Assembly: GCF_034424525.1 (NCBI RefSeq)
Contig: NZ_CP139979.1
Location: 4,735,501-4,799,500 of the forward strand
Length of the DNA: 64,000 bases
From: Sphingobium yanoikuyae
Lineage (GTDB): Bacteria > Pseudomonadota > Alphaproteobacteria > Sphingomonadales > Sphingomonadaceae
Reading direction: 5' to 3'
In this document: piece by piece, positions 18,545-27,617 of the stretch
Numbering within the stretch: position 1 is the stretch's first letter
How the letters are laid out: every line of letters starts with the position of its first letter
The notes under the pieces: generated by a model
Told to the model about the DNA's origin: nothing
Databases searched by the model: none
Seen by the model: the letters and a program-made list of their open reading frames with translations, nothing else
Translations under genes and position numbers: made by a program

Positions 18545-19876
18545 TTATCCCTTGCGGTCTTCGTCGACCATGTCGGAGGCCAGTTCCAGCCCGGCCCGGC
18601 CATGGGACGGGGTATGGGCCGGCGCCTTGGGATGGGGCACGTCGACCGGCTCCTCCACCTCCAGCATACCTTCCCACTTGGTGATGACCGAGGTGGCAAT
18701 GGCATTGCCCAGCACGTTGGTGGCGGTGCGGCCCATGTCCATGAAATGGTCGACCGCCAGGATGAAGGCGACGCCCTCGACCGGCAGGTCGAACTGGCCG
18801 AGCGTGGCGGCGACCACGACCAGCGAGGCGCGCGGCACGGCGGCGATGCCCTTGCTGGTGACCATCAGGACGAGCAGGATCGTGATCTGGGTCGCGATCG
18901 GCAGGTCGATGCCATAGGCCTGGGCGATGAAGATGGTCGCGAAGGTCGCATACATCATCGAGCCGTCGAGGTTGAAGCTGTAGCCCAGCGGCAGCACGAA
19001 GCTGTAGATGCGGCGCGGCACGCCGAACCGGTCGAGCTGTTCCAGCATCTTGGGATAGGCGGCTTCCGACGAGGCGGTCGAGAAGGCGATCAGGATCGGC
19101 TCGCGGACATAACGGATCAGCTTGAACATCCGCTTGCCGAGGAAAATCGCACCCGCGCCGAACAGCAGCACCCACAGGCAGATGAGGGCGATGTAGAATT
19201 CGCCGACCAGTGCGCCATAGGTCTTGAGCACGCCCAGGCCCTGCACCGTCACCGACGAGGCGAGGGCGCCGAACACGGCGAGCGGCGCGACCCGCATGAC
19301 ATAGCCGGTGACCTGCAGCATCAGTTCGACCAGCGCTTCGATCACGGTGATGATCGGCTTGCCCTTTTCGCCGATGGCGGTCAGCGCCACGCCGACGAAC
19401 AGCGAGAAGACGACGATCTGCAGGATCTGGTTGTCCGCCATCGCGCCGATCATCGACGTCGGGAAGACGTGCAGGATGAAGTCGCGGAAGTTGAGCGCTT
19501 CGGTGTTGACGCCAGCATCCGCGCCCGACCGGACGAGGTTGAGGCCGGCACCCGGCTCGAAGAAATTGACGAAGATCAGGCCCAAGGTCAGCGAAATGAG
19601 GCTGGCGATGATGAACCAGGCGAGCGCGCGCCCGCCGATCCGCCCCAGTGCCGCGCTGTCGCCCATATGGGCGATGCCCGCGACCAGCGTGGAAAAGACC
19701 AGCGGTGCGATGATCATCTTGATCAGATGAAGGAAGATGTCGGCCAGAAGGTGAAAATAGCCCGCCACATCCTTGGCCAGCGCTTCATCCCCGCCGACCC
19801 AGAGATTGGCCACGAAGCCCACGATCACGCCCAGGACCATGCCTGTCAGGATGTAGGCCGTCAGTCGATTTCGCAT
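18545..19876 (-). CDS. Dicarboxylate/amino acid:cation symporter (DAACS family), second copy
   Basis: This 443-residue carrier resembles DctA/GltP. FSTASSEAAYPKMLEQLDRFG holds the first re-entrant serine motif, and YSFNLDGSMMYATFATIFIAQA holds the helix-7 motif (NLDG in place of the NxxGT of the other copy). SKGIAAVPRASLVVVAATL belongs to the second hairpin. A charged C-terminal tail of about 40 residues extends into the cytoplasm. It is 26% longer in its C-terminal region than the copy at 16130 and is clearly a separate paralogue. Substrate probably is glutamate, aspartate or a C4-dicarboxylate. Confidence 0.88.
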   Translation of the reverse strand: MRNRLTAYILTGMVLGVIVGFVANLWVGGDEALAKDVAGYFHLLADIFLHLIKMIIAPLVFSTLVAGIAHMGDSAALGRIGGRALAWFIIASLISLTLGLIFVNFFEPGAGLNLVRSGADAGVNTEALNFRDFILHVFPTSMIGAMADNQILQIVVFSLFVGVALTAIGEKGKPIITVIEALVELMLQVTGYVMRVAPLAVFGALASSVTVQGLGVLKTYGALVGEFYIALICLWVLLFGAGAIFLGKRMFKLIRYVREPILIAFSTASSEAAYPKMLEQLDRFGVPRRIYSFVLPLGYSFNLDGSMMYATFATIFIAQAYGIDLPIATQITILLVLMVTSKGIAAVPRASLVVVAATLGQFDLPVEGVAFILAVDHFMDMGRTATNVLGNAIATSVITKWEGMLEVEEPVDVPHPKAPAHTPSHGRAGLELASDMVDEDRKG

Positions 19877-20055
19877 TATATTCCTCTAGCCAGCGAGCGG
19901 TCCGCCCGCGCATTCATTCTGTTCTGCTGGGTGGTGACACCTAACAGGCGCCCGGCCAGCCCGCAATCGGGCAGGCTTGGACTGTGCGGGGATAGACGAA
20001 TGAGCCACCATATTCCGCGCCCTGTTTTACGGCAGGACAATGGCATGGTGCTCGC

Positions 20056-20631
20056 TCAGGGGTAGAGAAGCCCCTCGTTCCAGGCATTTTCCTGGCGGGA
20101 GAAGACGCGCCGTTCATGCAGGCGATGCTCGCGATCCTGCCAGAACTCGATCCGTTCCGGGGTCAGGCGGAAGCCCGACCAGTGGGGTGGGCGCGGCACC
20201 GGGCCACCTTCGAACCGGGCGCGCACCTCTTCATAGCGATCCATGAAGACGGCGCGCGAGGGCAGCGGGCGGGACTGGTCGGAGGCCCAGGCGCCCAGCT
20301 GGCTGTCGCGGCTGCGGGTGGCGAAATAGGCGTCGGCGGTGGCGTCGTCGACCGGGCCGACACTGCCCTCGATCCGGATCTGGCGGCGCACCGACTTCCA
20401 GTGGAACAGCAGGGCGGCATGCGGATTGGCGAGCAGGTCGCCCGCCTTGCGCCCTTCGAAATTGGTGTAGAAGATGAAGCCGTCGGGGCCATGGCCCTTG
20501 AGCAGCACCATGCGGACCGACGGGCGGCCCTGTGCATCGGCCGTGGCCAGCGCCATGGCGTTGCTGTCATTGAGTTCGGTCTCGCGCGCCTGCGCATACC
20601 ACTCGTCGAAAAGGGCGAAGGGATCGGTCAT
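20056..20631 (-). CDS. pdxH: Pyridoxamine 5'-phosphate oxidase
   Basis: PdxH oxidises pyridoxine or pyridoxamine 5'-phosphate to pyridoxal 5'-phosphate with FMN and O2. The 191-residue protein is of the alphaproteobacterial length. FMN-contact segments are RMVLLKGHGPDGFIFYTNFEGRK (about 41-63, Lys and Arg contacts) and FHWKSVRRQIRIEG (about 76-89). The C-terminal dimerisation/binding domain ends in EFWQDREHRLHERRVF, with the Trp and Arg residues that contact FMN and PLP. It is divergently placed from the dnaJ-type gene. Confidence 0.94.
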   Translation of the reverse strand: MTDPFALFDEWYAQARETELNDSNAMALATADAQGRPSVRMVLLKGHGPDGFIFYTNFEGRKAGDLLANPHAALLFHWKSVRRQIRIEGSVGPVDDATADAYFATRSRDSQLGAWASDQSRPLPSRAVFMDRYEEVRARFEGGPVPRPPHWSGFRLTPERIEFWQDREHRLHERRVFSRQENAWNEGLLYP

Positions 20632-20767
20632 GCCCCTGCCTTAGATTCCCGGCACCGCACTGTCGATACGGATGCGCCGCAGCTTGAACGAGGCCCGGCC
20701 TTCGGCCACATAGGGGCGATATGGCCGTGATGCGGCAAATACCGGTTTCAGCATAACAGGATGATAG

Positions 20768-21688
20768 ATGGCGGATCCCTATTCCACTCTGGGTGTGGCG
20801 CGCAGCGCGAGCGAAGCGGAGATCAAGTCCGCCTATCGCAAGCTGGCCAAGCAATATCACCCCGACAAGAATCAGGATAATCCCAAGGCGGCAGAGAAAT
20901 TCTCGGCCGTGACCAACGCCTATGACCTGCTGTCGGACAAGGACAAGCGAGCCCGCTTCGACCGGGGCGAGATCGATGCCGATGGCAATCCGACCGCGCC
21001 CTTCGGCTTTGGTGGCGGTGGCGGCGGGCGTGGCCGTCCCGGTGGGTTCGAGTTCAACGAGGGCGGCGCCGATTTCGGCGATATTTTCGAAGGCCTGTTC
21101 GGCGGTGCGGGCCGTCGCGCCGGGGGAGGCGGCGGCTTCGGCGGCTTTGGTCGCGGCGCGCCGCCCGCCAAGGGGGCCAATGTCGCCTATCGGCTGGCGG
21201 TGCAGTTCGTTGATGCGGCGACGCTGGCGCCGCAGCGCATCACCCTGCAGGACGGCAAGACGATCGACCTGAAGCTGCCCGCCGGGGTCGAGACCGGCAC
21301 GCAGATGCGCCTGACCGGCAAGGGGCAGCCGGGCGCGGGCGGTGCGGGCGACGCGATCGTCACCATCGAGGTGAAGTTGCATCCCTTCTTCAAGCGCGAC
21401 GGCGACAATGTGCTGCTCGATTTGCCGATCACCATCAACGAGGCGGTGAAGGGCGGCAAGGTGAAGGTGCCGACCGTCGATGGCCCGGTGATGCTGGGCG
21501 TGCCGGCCGGCACCACATCGGGCAAGACGCTGCGCCTGCGCGGCAAGGGCTTTACCGGCAAGGACGGCCAGCGCGGCGACCAGCTTGTGACCTTGCTGAT
21601 CGACGTGCCTGCCGATGATCCGGTGATCCTCCAGCTGGTTGAGGATTGGCAGGATGGTCGCGCGGTGCGGACCCATCTGGGCGTCTAG
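20768..21688 (+). CDS. DnaJ-type co-chaperone without zinc fingers (CbpA-like)
   Basis: The 306-residue protein has an N-terminal J domain with the HPD tripeptide at residues 31-33, which stimulates DnaK ATPase. A Gly/Phe/Arg-rich linker (about 78-130) follows, and then two DnaJ C-terminal substrate-binding domains (from about 135). The Cys-rich zinc domain of DnaJ proper is absent, so it belongs to the type II/CbpA group. The downstream yihY-like gene begins 57 bases after it on the same strand. Confidence 0.9.
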   Translation: MADPYSTLGVARSASEAEIKSAYRKLAKQYHPDKNQDNPKAAEKFSAVTNAYDLLSDKDKRARFDRGEIDADGNPTAPFGFGGGGGGRGRPGGFEFNEGGADFGDIFEGLFGGAGRRAGGGGGFGGFGRGAPPAKGANVAYRLAVQFVDAATLAPQRITLQDGKTIDLKLPAGVETGTQMRLTGKGQPGAGGAGDAIVTIEVKLHPFFKRDGDNVLLDLPITINEAVKGGKVKVPTVDGPVMLGVPAGTTSGKTLRLRGKGFTGKDGQRGDQLVTLLIDVPADDPVILQLVEDWQDGRAVRTHLGV

Positions 21689-21744
21689 GACGTTCGGCAA
21701 GGGTGCCGCTGCCTTCCCCCTATAGTCCGGAGTCGCGCCGCCAT

Positions 21745-22668
21745 ATGGCGGCGCAGGCGCAGGAGAAATTCCATCGCCAGATCGATCGGGTCCGGCCGGG
21801 ATCGCGCAGCTTCGAGATCGCCAAGCGGGTGATGGTAGGCGTCTATAGCGACGGGTTCATCCATGCGGGGAACCTGGCCTATCTCTCGCTGATGACGCTG
21901 TTTCCCTTCTTCATCGTCGCCGCCGCCGTCGCCAGCGTCTTTGGCCGCACGTCGGACGGGCTGTCGGCGGTGAATGCCTTTCTCTATACCGTGCCGCGCG
22001 GCGTTGCCGATGTCGTGCGCCAGCCGATCAGCGATGTGTTACAGGCGCGTTCCGGCAATCTGCTCTGGTTCGGCGGTCTGGTGGGGCTCTGGACCGTGGG
22101 CAGCCTGATTGAGACGATCCGCGACATATTGCGCCGCGCCTATGGGACGAAGAGCACCAAGCCCTTCTGGCGTTATCGGCTGGCGTCGGTCGGGATCACG
22201 CTGGTCAGCGTGCTGGCGGTGATGTTCGCCTTTTCGATGCAGGTGATGATAACGGCGGTGGACCAGCTGCTCCACCGGCTGCTGCCCTTCGCGGATGAGG
22301 CGATCGCCTGGGTTTCCTCGGCCAAGCTGGTGCCGATGGCGATATTATGCGTCGCGCTCCACTCGCTCTATGTCTCGCTGACCCCGTCGCTCTACCGTGA
22401 CAAGCGCTTTCCCAAATGGCCCGGCGCCGTCGCCACCGCGCTGTGGTGGTATGCCGTCACTCTGCTATTGCCGGTCACATTGTCGATGCTGGGCGGCTAT
22501 GACCGGACCTATGGCAGTCTGGCCGGTGTCATGATCACCCTCATTTTTTTCTTTCTCGTGGGGCTTGGCGTGGTAATTGGCGCCGAATTGAATGCGGCAC
22601 TGGCGGAATTTCCGGAAGACGAAGCAGCCGGCACCGTGCAGGACAAAGGGAACGGAACGACGATATGA
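21745..22668 (+). CDS. YihY/BrkB family inner-membrane protein
   Basis: The 307-residue protein has six predicted membrane helices. It shows the family segments GNLAYLSLMTLFPFFIVAAAV (about 36-56), TPSLYRDKRFPKWPGAVATALWW and GSLAGVMITLIFFFLVGLGVVIGAELNAAL. It was once annotated as ribonuclease BN, which is not supported for this family; a transport or envelope role is likely. The start at 21745 was chosen because residues upstream are antisense-like and Pro/Arg-rich. Its stop overlaps the fabI start by four bases, so the two are coupled. Confidence 0.85.
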   Translation: MAAQAQEKFHRQIDRVRPGSRSFEIAKRVMVGVYSDGFIHAGNLAYLSLMTLFPFFIVAAAVASVFGRTSDGLSAVNAFLYTVPRGVADVVRQPISDVLQARSGNLLWFGGLVGLWTVGSLIETIRDILRRAYGTKSTKPFWRYRLASVGITLVSVLAVMFAFSMQVMITAVDQLLHRLLPFADEAIAWVSSAKLVPMAILCVALHSLYVSLTPSLYRDKRFPKWPGAVATALWWYAVTLLLPVTLSMLGGYDRTYGSLAGVMITLIFFFLVGLGVVIGAELNAALAEFPEDEAAGTVQDKGNGTTI

Positions 22669-23471
22669 CAGGCTTGATGGCGGGAAAGCGCGGGCTCATC
22701 ATGGGGCTGGCGAACGACAAGTCGCTGGCTTGGGGTATTTCGCAGCAACTGCATGCGCAGGGCGCGGAACTGGCCTTCTCCTACCAGGGCGAGGCGCTGG
22801 CCAAGCGCGTCAAGCCGCTGGCGGAACAGCTGGGTTCGGACTTCCTGATCGACTGCGACGTATCCGACATGGCGAAGCTGGACGAGGCCTTTGCCGAGAT
22901 CGAGGCGCGCTGGGGCAAGCTGGACTTCGTCGTCCATGCGATCGGCTTTTCCGACAAGAATGAGCTACGCGGCCTCTATGCCGACACCAGCCTCGACAAT
23001 TTCCTGATGACCATGAACATCTCGGTCTACAGCTTCGTCGCCGTCGCGGCCCGCGCGCGCAAGCTGATGAAGGAAGGCGGCAGCCTGCTGACGCTGAGCT
23101 ATTATGGCGCGGAAAAGGTCATCCCCCATTACAACGTCATGGGCGTGGCCAAGGCGGCGCTGGAAACCAGCGTCAAATATCTGGCGATGGACCTGGGCCC
23201 GGAAAATATCCGCGTCAACGCGATCTCGGCCGGACCGATCAAGACGCTGGCCGCCAGCGGCATCGGTGATTTCCGCTACATCATGAAGTGGAACGAGCTG
23301 AACTCGCCGCTGCGTCGCAACGTGACGATCGACGATGTCGGCGGTGCCGGCCTTTACCTGCTGTCGGACCTCGCTTCGGGCGTGACGGGTGAGATCCACC
23401 ATGTCGACGCGGGCTATAATGTCATCGGCATGAAGGCCGAAGACGCGCCCGACATCGCGCTGGACAAGTAA
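22665..23471 (+). CDS. fabI: Enoyl-[acyl-carrier-protein] reductase (NADH)
   Basis: FabI performs the last reduction of each fatty-acid elongation cycle and is the target of triclosan. The 268-residue protein is an atypical SDR: the glycine motif is GLANDKSLAWGI near residue 14, and the catalytic pair is Tyr156 and Lys163 with spacing Y-x6-K, identical to E. coli numbering. The segment AGPIKTLAASGI near residue 190 forms the substrate-binding loop. It is coupled to the upstream yihY-like gene and followed 27 bases later by aroC. Confidence 0.95.
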   Translation: MTGLMAGKRGLIMGLANDKSLAWGISQQLHAQGAELAFSYQGEALAKRVKPLAEQLGSDFLIDCDVSDMAKLDEAFAEIEARWGKLDFVVHAIGFSDKNELRGLYADTSLDNFLMTMNISVYSFVAVAARARKLMKEGGSLLTLSYYGAEKVIPHYNVMGVAKAALETSVKYLAMDLGPENIRVNAISAGPIKTLAASGIGDFRYIMKWNELNSPLRRNVTIDDVGGAGLYLLSDLASGVTGEIHHVDAGYNVIGMKAEDAPDIALDK

Positions 23472-23498
23472 GAACGACGCGACCGGATTGGAACGGAT

Positions 23499-24572
23499 AT
23501 GAGCTTCAACACATTCGGTCGCGTCTTCCGCTTCTCGACCTGGGGCGAGAGCCATGGGCCGGCGATCGGCGCGATGGTCGATGGCTGCCCTCCGGGCCTG
23601 GCATTGAGCGAGGCGGACATCCAGCCCTGGCTCGACCTGCGCAAGCCGGGCACGTCGAAGTTCACGACCCAGCGGCGCGAACCCGATGAGGTGCGCATCC
23701 TGTCGGGCGTGTTCGAGGGCAAGACCACCGGCACGCCGATCAGCCTGATGATCGAGAATACCGACCAGCGATCGAAGGATTATTCGGAAGTCGCCAAGGC
23801 CTATCGCCCCGGCCATGCCGACTATACCTATGACGCCAAATATGGCTTTCGCGACTATCGTGGCGGTGGGCGCTCCTCGGCGCGCGAAACCGCCAGCCGG
23901 GTTGCGGCCGGTGCGGTGGCGCGGCTGGTCATCCCGGAAGTCGATATCTTCGCTTATGTAAGCGAGATCGGCGGCGACGCGATCGACTATGGCAATTTCG
24001 ACGCGGCGCAGATCGGCCAGAATCCCTTCTTCTGCCCTGACGCCGAAGCCGCGGTGCGCTGGGAAGCGCTGGTCGATGGCGCGCGCAAGGATGGCTCGTC
24101 GCTGGGCGCAGTGGTCGAATGCGTGGCCAGCGGCGTGCCGGTCGGCTGGGGCGCGCCGCTCTATGCCAAGCTGGACAGCGAACTGGCGAGCGCGATGATG
24201 AGCATCAACGCGGTCAAGGGTGTGGAGATTGGCGACGGCTTCGCCGCTGCCCGGCTGCGCGGCGAGCAGAATGCCGATCCGATGCGGCCCGGCGCCGATG
24301 GCCCGGTCTTCCTGGCCAATCATGCCGGTGGCATCGCTGGGGGCATTTCGACCGGCCAGCCGGTCAAGGTGCGGATCGCCTTCAAGCCGACCAGTTCGAT
24401 CCTGATTCCGGTCGAGACGGTGACCCGCGAAGGCGATGCGTCGGACATCATCACCAAGGGCCGTCATGACCCATGCGTCGGCATTCGCGGCGTGCCGGTG
24501 GTCGAAGCGATGATGGCGCTGGTGCTGGCCGACCAGAAGCTGTTGCACCGCGCCCAGTGCGGGGCCGACTGA
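23499..24572 (+). CDS. aroC: Chorismate synthase
   Basis: AroC removes phosphate from 5-enolpyruvylshikimate 3-phosphate to give chorismate, using reduced FMN. The 357-residue protein carries the three family signatures: [18 protein letters not shown] near residue 15, the [29 protein letters not shown] block near 105-133, and [17 protein letters not shown] near 320. Length is typical for proteobacteria. It shares the strand with fabI and probably the transcript. Confidence 0.97.
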   Translation: MSFNTFGRVFRFSTWGESHGPAIGAMVDGCPPGLALSEADIQPWLDLRKPGTSKFTTQRREPDEVRILSGVFEGKTTGTPISLMIENTDQRSKDYSEVAKAYRPGHADYTYDAKYGFRDYRGGGRSSARETASRVAAGAVARLVIPEVDIFAYVSEIGGDAIDYGNFDAAQIGQNPFFCPDAEAAVRWEALVDGARKDGSSLGAVVECVASGVPVGWGAPLYAKLDSELASAMMSINAVKGVEIGDGFAAARLRGEQNADPMRPGADGPVFLANHAGGIAGGISTGQPVKVRIAFKPTSSILIPVETVTREGDASDIITKGRHDPCVGIRGVPVVEAMMALVLADQKLLHRAQCGAD

Positions 24573-24640
24573 CGCGCCGAACCGCGCCAATCGCGCGCCG
24601 AATATGCAAAAGATGCGAGACGACTCACCCATGTTACGCT

Positions 24641-24777
24641 AGGATGACATGGTCACCCGCGGGAGGGTGAGCGGCAGAGCGTAAGCCTGGGGAGCGTCAG
24701 CACGCTATGCGTGGATTGACGGTCAAAACGTCCCCTGACGCCGCGACACGGGCCAGCCATGCAACCATGGCTGGCCC
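24641..24777 (+). ncRNA. Candidate structured leader RNA upstream of the SLC13 permease
   Basis: The 262-bp gap before the SLC13 gene contains an ordered run of hairpins: TCACCC/GGGTGA with a six-base loop (24653-24670), AGCGT/ACGCT with loop CAGC (24693-24706), and TTGAC/GTCAA (24716-24726). The run ends in a perfect 12-bp stem GGGCCAGCCATG/CATGGCTGGCCC with loop CAAC (24750-24777), followed by ATTTCGTTT. CGTCAG at 24695-24700 can also pair with CTGACG at 24735-24740, which would give an alternative fold. This is the architecture of an aptamer plus terminator. I do not recognise it as a named riboswitch class; it could also be an independent small RNA. Confidence 0.4.
24750..24777 (+). terminator. 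Terminator-like hairpin in the SLC13 leader
   Basis: A perfect 12-bp stem with a four-base loop is followed by CATTTCGTTTC, a modest T-rich stretch. It lies 57 bases before the SLC13 start, so read-through or attenuation control is possible. It may also simply end an aroC-side transcript. Confidence 0.55.
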
Positions 24778-24834
24778 ATTTCGTTTCACCTCCGTTAGAG
24801 ACGCGATCACGCGATCGAACGGGGGCAAGACGAG

Positions 24835-26616
24835 ATGCATTTCATCACCGCGCTATTGGGCATTTACCGCGCGGAAATCGGCCTGGTCATTCTCGCCTGC
24901 ATGTTCGTCGCCTTCGTGCGCGAACGCTATTCTCCGACCGTCGTTTCCGTGCTGGGTGCCTGTGCCTTCGCGCTGCTCGGCCTGCTCGACGAGAAATCGC
25001 TCTTCTCCGTCTTTTCGAACAGCGCGCCGCTGACCGTGGGCGCGATGTTCGTGCTGTCGGGCGCGCTTATCCGCACCGGCACGATCAACCGCATCGCCGA
25101 TCTGGTCATGGTGCGGGCGCAGAAGCATCCGCGGCTGGCGCTGGTGGAGGTTGCGGTGGGCACGGTGCTGCTGTCCGCCTTCCTCAACAACACGCCGGTC
25201 GTCGTGCTGCTGATCCCGATCATGTTCCGGCTGGCGCAGGCGACCGCCTATCCGGTCAAGAAGCTGCTGATCCCGATGAATGCGGTGGCGGTGATGGGCG
25301 GCTGCGTTACCCTGATCGGCACATCGACCAACCTGATCGTCGCGGGCATCGCGGCCGAACAGGGCATGCAGCCCTTCGGCATTTTCGATATCACTCCCTA
25401 TGGCCTGGCCGGCACCATTGCCGGCGTCATCGGCCTGGCCTGCCTCAGTTTCCTGCTGCCCAGCGACCCGCCCTCGATTGCCGGCGAGAATGGCGGCAAT
25501 GTGCAGGAATATCTGACCGAACTGGTCGTGACGCCGGACAGCGAGGTGGTCGGGCGGGAGATTGGCGAGTTGTCCGTGCTCGGCCGCTCGGTCACCTTGA
25601 TCGGGCTCAAGCGGGCGGGCGAGATACGACGCCACGACCTGGAGCAGGAGGAACTGCATATCGGCGACCGGCTGATCGTCCGCGCCGATGGCACGGCGAT
25701 CATGACCCTGCGCGAATCGGGCGATTTCGAACTGGGCATTGCCGCCGATTCCGAAACCTCCGCGCGCGAGGGCACGGTGATCGAAGCGATGGTCGCGCCC
25801 AGTCATCCCTCGATCGGCGAGCGGTTGATCGACATTCCCTTCCTCCATGCCCTGCGCGTCCGGTTGATCGGCATCCATCGCGCCCGCCATCTGCCCGGCC
25901 CGGACCTGGCCGATACGCGGGTGCGCGGCGCGGACCGGCTGCTGGTGGCGGGCAGCGATGACGCGATGCGTTCGCTGAAGGACAATCCCAATCTGATCGG
26001 CGTCGACATCAGCCGGACGCGCGCCTTCCGCCCGCGCAAGGCATGGATCGCGATCCTGGCGATGGCCGCGGTGGTGATCCTGTCGGCGCTCGACGTGATC
26101 GGCATCGGCCTGGCCGCCTTCATCGCGGTGGGCGTGATCCTGGTCACCCGCTGCATCGATGCGGAGGAAGCCTGGGCGGCGATCGACGGCGATGTGCTGA
26201 TCCTGATCTTTGCCATGCTGGCGGTCGGCCTGGCGCTGGAACAGGCGGGCAGCGTCGCGCTGATGGTCGGCTGGATCACGCCGCTGATGCAGGTCGCACC
26301 GCAATGGAGCCTGGTCTTCATCGTCTATTTTGCGGCGCTGATCCTGTCGGAACTGCTCAGCAACAATGCGGTCGCGGCGCTGCTGACCCCGCTCACCATC
26401 GCGCTGGCGCATCAGCTGGGAACCGATCCGCGTCCGTTGGTGATTGCTCTGATGATCGGCGCATCGGCCTGTTTCGCGACGCCGATCGGCTATCAGACCA
26501 ATGCGCTTGTCTATGCTGCGGGCGATTATCGCTTCGCCGATTTCGTGCGCATCGGCGTGCCGCTCAACTTGATCGTCGGGGTTGCGGTTTGTTCGGCGTT
26601 GGTCATTTTGGGCTAG
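24835..26616 (+). CDS. SLC13-family permease with two TrkA-C (RCK_C) domains
   Basis: The 593-residue inner-membrane protein has an N-terminal bundle of helices (about 1-215), a soluble insert of about 190 residues, and a C-terminal bundle (about 400-593). The repeated segments FLNNTPVVVLLIPI (N-terminal half) and LLSNNAVAALLTPLTIALA (C-terminal half) hold the SNT/NNT motifs that bind Na+ and substrate in DASS/SLC13 carriers. The insert contains two TrkA-C-like units, one near TELVVTPDSEVVGREIGEL and one near IEAMVAPSHPSIGERLIDI. This architecture is usual for predicted sulfate, thiosulfate or other anion:sodium symporters. A structured leader precedes it. Confidence 0.88.
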   Translation: MHFITALLGIYRAEIGLVILACMFVAFVRERYSPTVVSVLGACAFALLGLLDEKSLFSVFSNSAPLTVGAMFVLSGALIRTGTINRIADLVMVRAQKHPRLALVEVAVGTVLLSAFLNNTPVVVLLIPIMFRLAQATAYPVKKLLIPMNAVAVMGGCVTLIGTSTNLIVAGIAAEQGMQPFGIFDITPYGLAGTIAGVIGLACLSFLLPSDPPSIAGENGGNVQEYLTELVVTPDSEVVGREIGELSVLGRSVTLIGLKRAGEIRRHDLEQEELHIGDRLIVRADGTAIMTLRESGDFELGIAADSETSAREGTVIEAMVAPSHPSIGERLIDIPFLHALRVRLIGIHRARHLPGPDLADTRVRGADRLLVAGSDDAMRSLKDNPNLIGVDISRTRAFRPRKAWIAILAMAAVVILSALDVIGIGLAAFIAVGVILVTRCIDAEEAWAAIDGDVLILIFAMLAVGLALEQAGSVALMVGWITPLMQVAPQWSLVFIVYFAALILSELLSNNAVAALLTPLTIALAHQLGTDPRPLVIALMIGASACFATPIGYQTNALVYAAGDYRFADFVRIGVPLNLIVGVAVCSALVILG

Positions 26617-26633
26617 CGTCGCGCCGTCTATCG

Positions 26634-26730
26634 CCGTTCGCCCTGAGCGAAGTCGAAGGGCTCACCCGACCGACGGGAGGGCACTTCGCTCCGCTCAGTG
26701 GATGGCTTCGACTTCGCTCAGCCCGAACGG
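26634..26730. repeat. Palindromic intergenic repeat, family A copy 2
   Basis: This 97-bp element closely matches the copy at 8905-9002. The left arm is CCGTTCGCCCTGAGCGAAGT with its continuation and the right arm is the complement ending …CTCAGCCCGAACGG. The middle contains ACTTCGCTCCGCTCAGTGGA against ACTTCGCTTCGCTCAGTGGA in copy 1. It occupies most of the gap between the SLC13 gene and the phzF-like gene. Confidence 0.78.
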
Positions 26731-26831
26731 GATTTTAAACGTACCTGCCAAGGGACCAATTGCCCGCATCCGGCCCTGTCGGCACAGATGCGGGCCCGGC
26801 ATGAAGGCGGCGATCCATCAGGAGTATCGCC

Positions 26832-27617
26832 ATGACCCGCCTTCGCTTCACCCAGGTCGACGCCTTTGCCGACGCGCCCTTCACCGGCAATCCGGCGGCG
26901 GTGATGCCGCTCGACGCCTGGCTCGACGATGCGGTGCTGCAGGCGATCGCGGCGGAAAACAACCTGTCGGAAACCGCCTTCACCGTGCCGACGCCGGACG
27001 ATGCGGAGGCCGATTATGCGCTGCGCTGGTTCACCCCGGAGGTCGAGGTGAAGCTGTGCGGCCATGCCACGCTGGCGAGCGGGCATGTGCTGATGCAGGG
27101 CGATACCATCCGTTTTCGCACGCGCCATGCCGGGGTGCTGACCGTGACCCGTGCGGGCGAGGGCTATGAACTGTCGTTGCCGGCCTGGACCAGCGCGCCC
27201 AGGCCGCTGCCGGAGCTGGCGGCGGGGATGGGCGGGGACATCGTCGAGACACGCTGGCGCGAGGGTGGCTATGCGATCTTCGTCTATCGCGACGCCGATG
27301 CGATCCGTGCGCTGGAGCCTGATTTCGCGACCCTGCGCAAGCTGGGCGACAATCTGCTGATGGCGACCGCGCCGGGCGACGACAGCGACATCATCAGTCG
27401 CGTCTTCGTGCCTGGCGGCGGGATCGACGAAGATCCGGTGACCGGATCGGCCCATGGCCTGCTGACGCCCTATTGGGCCGAGCGGCTCGGAAAGGATGCG
27501 ATCAGCGCCTATCAGGCGTCGGCGCGGGGTGGGCGGCTCGGCTGCCGGCTGGAGGGCGACCGGGTGGTGATGACCGGCGCCTGTCGCACGGTGATCGAGG
27601 GCATATTCACCCTTTAA
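26832..27617 (+). CDS. PhzF-family isomerase/epimerase-like protein
   Basis: The 261-residue protein has the diaminopimelate-epimerase-like fold of the PhzF family. The N-terminal TQVDAFADAPFTGNPAAVMPL and NLSETAF with the presumed acid-base Glu47 are clear, and the second half carries GGGIDEDPVTGSAHGLLTPYWAERLGK in the position of the DPVTGSAHC motif. Family members isomerise small unsaturated acids, but the substrate of this kind of isolated homologue is unknown. It converges on the next gene, with a four-base overlap of stops. Confidence 0.87.
   Translation: MTRLRFTQVDAFADAPFTGNPAAVMPLDAWLDDAVLQAIAAENNLSETAFTVPTPDDAEADYALRWFTPEVEVKLCGHATLASGHVLMQGDTIRFRTRHAGVLTVTRAGEGYELSLPAWTSAPRPLPELAAGMGGDIVETRWREGGYAIFVYRDADAIRALEPDFATLRKLGDNLLMATAPGDDSDIISRVFVPGGGIDEDPVTGSAHGLLTPYWAERLGKDAISAYQASARGGRLGCRLEGDRVVMTGACRTVIEGIFTL

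Noticed and set aside
24853..26412. 519-codon minus-strand open frame opposite the SLC13 gene
   Set aside because: It is His/Gln/Arg-rich with no domains, an antisense artefact of codon bias.
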